A stretch of 64,000 nt of DNA from Panagrolaimus kolymaensis (Eukaryota; Nematoda; Chromadorea; Rhabditida; Panagrolaimidae): the NCBI GenBank assembly GCA_028622995.1, contig JAJQJQ010000063.1:62001-126000 (forward strand), read 5' to 3'. This document shows positions 60,530-64,000 of this stretch, one piece after another. The position numbers were made by a program, and so were the translations under genes. The notes under the pieces are model-generated. The model searched no databases. It worked only from the letters and a program-made list of their open reading frames with translations, and was not told the origin of the DNA. The first letter of the stretch is position 1. The number at the start of each line of letters is the position of its first letter.

Positions 60530-61100
60530 TTGGTTTTGAGAAACAAAGCATCTGTAATGCCCATGATACCTTGCAAGAGCCGCCTCTTTTCTCTTGTCTC
60601 ATTGTCTTTAAATAATGTCTCTTTTTCATCCTCTCATTCAGAGAGGGAGATTTCCATCGTTAAAGATGTGTTGTTTTTATGTTGGTAAAAGAACAAATAA
60701 AAGGTTACAACTTAGAATAAAGTGTATTGTAACACATCTATCAAGTCAATGAAAATAAAGAGGAATCCCAAATTTTCTCCATATAAAACTTCCATCAACC
60801 AAACCTATAACCTTTTCGGACTGCCCTCTTTCCAGCCAAGCTAACTGACCCTTTCTCTTTGTTTTTATGCCTTAGTCTTAATCTCGAGTTATCATATCTA
60901 CGACTTGCCGTACTTTTAATCACCCCTTAATAAATATCTTTACCTTAGAACCTGTAGTAACAGCACAACAGTTACAATAGTATCAATAAAATGAGAAAAA
61001 AACCGAGTTGTCGAACAGCTCCTCGTCCATTCTTCGATCTCGCGCCTTATTCCGGTATTTAATTTTAAAAAACGTGGCAAAAACGTTGTGAGTGATTTTT
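60530..61100. other. Less AT-rich block, possibly LTR or UTR sequence
   Basis: The composition changes sharply here: mixed sequence, no long A or T runs, a TATAAAA word at 60782, AATAAA near 60929 and the inverted words AGATGTGTT (60664) and AACACATCT (about 60731). No protein frame longer than about 40 codons is convincing. It resembles the solo LTR at 57.9 kb in texture, but no matching termini or target duplication were found. Confidence 0.3.
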
Positions 61101-61499
61101 TTGCTGTCATTCTATAGTAAATTTTCTCTGGAATTTAATCACATTTTTTGTTTATTTGTTTTACAAATGAAATAATAACATTTTTGCTTCGAATAAACAC
61201 CGTTTTTAACATTCAAAAAGACTTTCATTTTTTCTATTTACTAGAAACGCCGCCGGCCGGCCTTGAAACTTGTTTTATGAAAATTATTACAAAAATTTTG
61301 TCATTAATTATGAGATCCCCAACTCCGCCACATCATAGTAAAATTTACTTCTTAATAATCCTCAAAGATTACTAAATTTAATCCCGCGTCTCCCATAGCT
61401 TACTCATCAATTACCAATAATTCTAAGCATCCCTCAATTTGGATCTCATAAAATCGTTTTCAAGGATCCCAAACCTATAAAACACCTCAAAGTTGACCA

Positions 61500-62049
61500 G
61501 CACAGGATTACAATGTAAAAAAATAAAAGGCTGTTCATGAAAAAAACTGTAGACGGCCGAAGAGATTAAATTTTTATTGATTTCAATAAATTATTTTATA
61601 TGTTACACTGAAACAAACAGCCGCGCACCGTCTTCGATTTTTAACAGTTATTAAAGTTTTGGTTGGACAATTAATTTTATTTAAATTATTTGCTTAGATT
61701 AAATTACCTATTTTTAAACATGTTTTGTTTCGGAAATCAATAGAAAAATTTAATAAAAAATTTTGTAACTTACTTTATAATTATCTTTTTTCATTTTACA
61801 CCTGAAGATTTTTACATTAAAAATCTTGCCGAATATACGAAATGGCTTTTTTATTTTATAAAACAATTTTTTTTAATAATAATTTTTGAAAAAGAAATTG
61901 GGTAGTAAAAATCGAAGATGGTGCGCGGCTGTTTGTTTCAGTGTAACATATAAAATAATTTATTGAAATCAATAAAAATTTAATCTCTTCGGCCGTCTAC
62001 AGTTTTTTTCATGAACAGCCTTTTATTTTTTTACATTGTAATCCTGTGC
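61500..62049. mobile_element. Foldback/MITE with about 145-bp inverted repeats
   Basis: The left arm from 61500 (GCACAGGATTACAATG, then GGCTGTTCATG, GACGGCCGAAGAG, GTTACACTGAAACAAACAGC, GCGCACC.TCTTCGATTTTTA) is repeated inverted, nearly exactly, ending at 62049. The interior is about 260 bp, AT-rich and non-coding. No convincing target duplication was found, so the superfamily is not assigned. Near-identity of the arms suggests a young copy. Confidence 0.8.
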
Positions 62050-63629
62050 ACTAATATACTCTTTTCTACGATTTCTAGATTGTCTTCTTTTGACCATGAT
62101 GACCTCATTGAAGTATCCTCCTTGAAGTGGATTATCATGGAATTTTTTGATAACTTGTTTTCCTTTATCTTTAAAAAAGCAAAAATCTTACACAACAAAA
62201 ATAGAGGCTTTGTCTGTCCTTTAAGATCGTTTCTCAAAACAAAAAAAGAATAAAATAGAAATAAATAAATTTAAATATTCAAAAAATTCAAAAACTTTTA
62301 GCAAATTTTTAATTGAGTTTAAAAAAAAATTTTTGATTGGTTTTCAAAAGTAAAAGCGAAATAAGAACGAAAATAAAAGCAGGCGACGACAACAAACAAA
62401 CTACAAAAAACGTTTTTTCATTCCTTCAATAAAGTTGTAATTTGCTCTACTTTCTAACGGGAAAAATTATTTTTTGACAACAAAAAATATGAGCATTGAA
62501 TGCTTTTTTTCTTTACTTAGCTTTCTAATTTGAATATTTTATTAGAGTTTTTTTTAGTAACATGTTATTTTAATTTATAAATCTAATAATTGCTCATTCT
62601 TTAAATTTATAAAAAAGAAGTTGGGCCTTCCAAAAAAAATTTTTTTTCTTCTTCGTTTAAACATATAAAATAACTACATACGAAAGTATTAAAAGATAAG
62701 CTCACGAAAGAGCAGAGCTTTAGATGACTTTTTAATCGAAGGCGACGTAAAAAAATGTAATAAAAAGAATCCATTACTGACATCAAAAAAATTTAGGTTG
62801 ATTGGGAAACATTAATAAAAGAAGACTATAAAGTTCGAAATCCGCCATTTTAGGCTAATAATGAAACAAAAGCCCTTGATGAAAACTACTTCTCAAACAA
62901 TACGTTCACCGAAAACAAAATAAATAATGATGGTTAGATTTTTAAATTTAAAATAAACATTTAAACTAATGTATTTAAAAATTTTGACAGGAAAAAAAGA
63001 GCCAAACTTATTCTTTACGATTTTTTTTTATTTTTGAAAATTTCAACCATTTTTTTCTCTTTTTTTTATTGCAAAACTCCCCGCTTTTTTTGGATGGTTT
63101 TTATTGAAACAGAGGATAAGCGAATGGAAGGCGACCATCAAACATTTATTGTAACAACGGAGGTGCAACTGTTGTTACTTTAGTTTCGGTTCTTTAAGAT
63201 CAAGATATTTATTTATTGCACTCTGTTATAACTAAAATTCTTTCATTGTTCTTTGTAACAGACCAACACTACTCTTATGTACTTGACCTAGCAAAATTCA
63301 GTGCCACTAAAGTGAAGCAATGAATATGTTTTTTAAACAGAAATGAAAGATTTTTTTTGTGCGCATCTGTCGCCCATTAAATCTTTTTTGAACATTCACT
63401 CTTTTTTCCCTCTAAAAATATGTTGTTTTTTTGAATTTTTTATTGGAATATCTCTTTCTTTTGGTTTTTAAAGATCTCAGTGTTTTTCGAAAAATCAAAC
63501 TTTTTTTGATTTATCAAACATCCGAATCTCATTCAACTTTGGTAAGTCTGAAAAGGATGCACTCAAAAAAAAAATTATTTGAGAAAAACTTGAATGAGTG
63601 TCAAAGTCCCTTACTTTATCATTCGCGAC
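62050..63629. other. Intergenic with module copies
   Basis: Contains a module bounded at 62271 and 62530, the second copy of the 59.5-kb block at 62895-63060, and the second copy of the 28.0-kb block at 63345-63450. No gene is supported. Confidence 0.45.
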
Positions 63630-64000
63630 CAGCGCTGGCGGTTTTCGGTTTTTCGGTTCAGTTTTCGGTGCATTTTCGGTTCGGTTTTCGGTGAACCGAA
63701 CCGAACCGAAAATCGAAAACCGAAGTATCCCGGTTTCCGGTTCAAACCGATAAACCGAAAACCGAGAAACTTCGGTTTCGGTTCGGTGCACCGATTCGAA
63801 CCGACAAAACCGAATTCGTTTTTCATAGAAAAATGTATCTAGTTGTTATCCAAAGTGTTAGCAAACATGCTAATAATGCATAAAAAGGCATTATTTAAGC
63901 AATACCTAATATTTTATCCCAAAAAATAACGATTTTGAATTTCAAACCGAACCGAAAACCGAAAAATTTTATAAACCGAAAAACCAAAAATCGAGGATTT
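63630..64000. mobile_element. hAT-type element with CGGTT arrays, cut by the window end
   Basis: Starts CAGCGCTGG and continues as an arm of about 175 bp made of CGGTTTTCGGTT words and their inverses plus GGTGCACC. An AT-rich core of about 135 bp (63806-63940) follows, then the beginning of the opposite arm (AACCGAACCGAAAACCG). The layout matches the elements at 12.4, 25.3 and 27.3 kb. The right end and target duplication lie outside the window, so the hAT label rests on this analogy. Open frames here on both strands are artefacts. Confidence 0.6.

Larger units (their letters stand above)
21188..62543. repeat. Dispersed array of modules bounded by AATATTC/GAATATT words
   Basis: At least 18 forward words TTAAATATTCAAAA or close variants occur near 21188, 25104, 28666, 29808, 32822, 35596, 37417, 38763, 41152, 43571, 50471, 52482, 53045, 53699, 54151, 55645, 57698, 60187 and 62271. 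The inverse TTTTGAATATTTTAA or variants occur near 20347, 21807, 22459, 23047, 24261, 25990, 26733, 30132, 36691, 37731, 42427, 49377, 51420, 54403, 59284 and 62530. Several pair as forward then inverse 230-620 bp apart, with A runs just inside the left word and T runs just before the right one. A CATCGATTGC word often lies 25-65 bp before the right word. What the module is remains unknown. Confidence 0.6.

Noticed and set aside
63495..63842. Open frames on both strands rich in Arg, Phe, Pro and Asn
   Set aside because: Translations of the CGGTT/AACCG arrays, not proteins.
1..64000. CRISPR arrays, bacterial operons, rRNA
   Set aside because: No regularly spaced direct repeats with unique spacers, no Shine-Dalgarno-led gene strings and no rRNA-like conserved blocks; the genes are split by introns.

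Overview
This window looks like an AT-rich eukaryotic, most likely nematode, genomic segment. The split genes have very short introns (36 to about 60 bp, GT...AG with T-rich acceptors ending TTTTAG or TTTCAG). The gene types fit nematodes: a secreted two-domain C-type lectin, a BTB/BACK protein and small secreted or membrane proteins of unknown family. Gene density is very low and the space is filled with transposon-derived foldbacks and a repeated non-coding module. Nothing suggests a bacterial operon, CRISPR array, tRNA or rRNA. The species cannot be named from sequence alone.

Layout. 1-12.4 kb: gene-free DNA of long A and T runs with small CGA/GTC-rich islands. 12.4 kb: a hAT-type element with an 8-bp target duplication. 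13.5-14.7 kb (minus): a four-exon gene for a predicted secreted protein carrying one in-frame stop, with a GC-rich hairpin beside its start codon. 15.0-16.2 kb: a 1.2-kb mariner-ended foldback. 17.7-18.6 kb: another long-inverted-repeat element. 20-30 kb: duplicated non-coding modules, a TTAA-flanked MITE with its empty site preserved in a paralogous copy, two more hAT-type elements and decayed coding relics. 30.3-31.1 kb: Harbinger transposase relic. 31.3-32.3 kb (plus): intact C-type lectin gene. 33.9-34.9 kb (minus): a small secreted-protein gene with a probable frameshift and a relic paralogue at 28.4 kb. 39.2-40.8 kb: a near-perfect 1.58-kb palindrome. 43.0-43.5 kb: minus-strand coding relic. 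44.1-44.7 kb (plus): small two-exon membrane protein. 45.6-47.2 kb: duplicated non-coding sequence with two hammerhead-like bipartite motifs. 47.2-48.1 kb (plus): four-exon BTB/BACK gene. 48.5-64 kb: further modules, an RNase H relic of an LTR retrotransposon, a solo LTR with a 5-bp target duplication, a 550-bp foldback and the left half of a fourth hAT-type element.

The strongest signals for follow-up are: (1) two copies of a CUGAYGA ... GAAA motif with compensatory helix changes upstream of the BTB gene; (2) four hAT-type elements that share one architecture while each carries its own GC-rich short-word array; (3) a recurrent module bounded by TTAAATATTCAAAA and TTTTGAATATTTTAA, six copies of which are followed, usually 210-230 bp later, by a CAACCTTTGGGTTG hairpin; (4) the long palindromes. 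The genes do not form an obvious pathway; they appear to be independent loci embedded in repeats. All similarities were judged by eye, without database searches.
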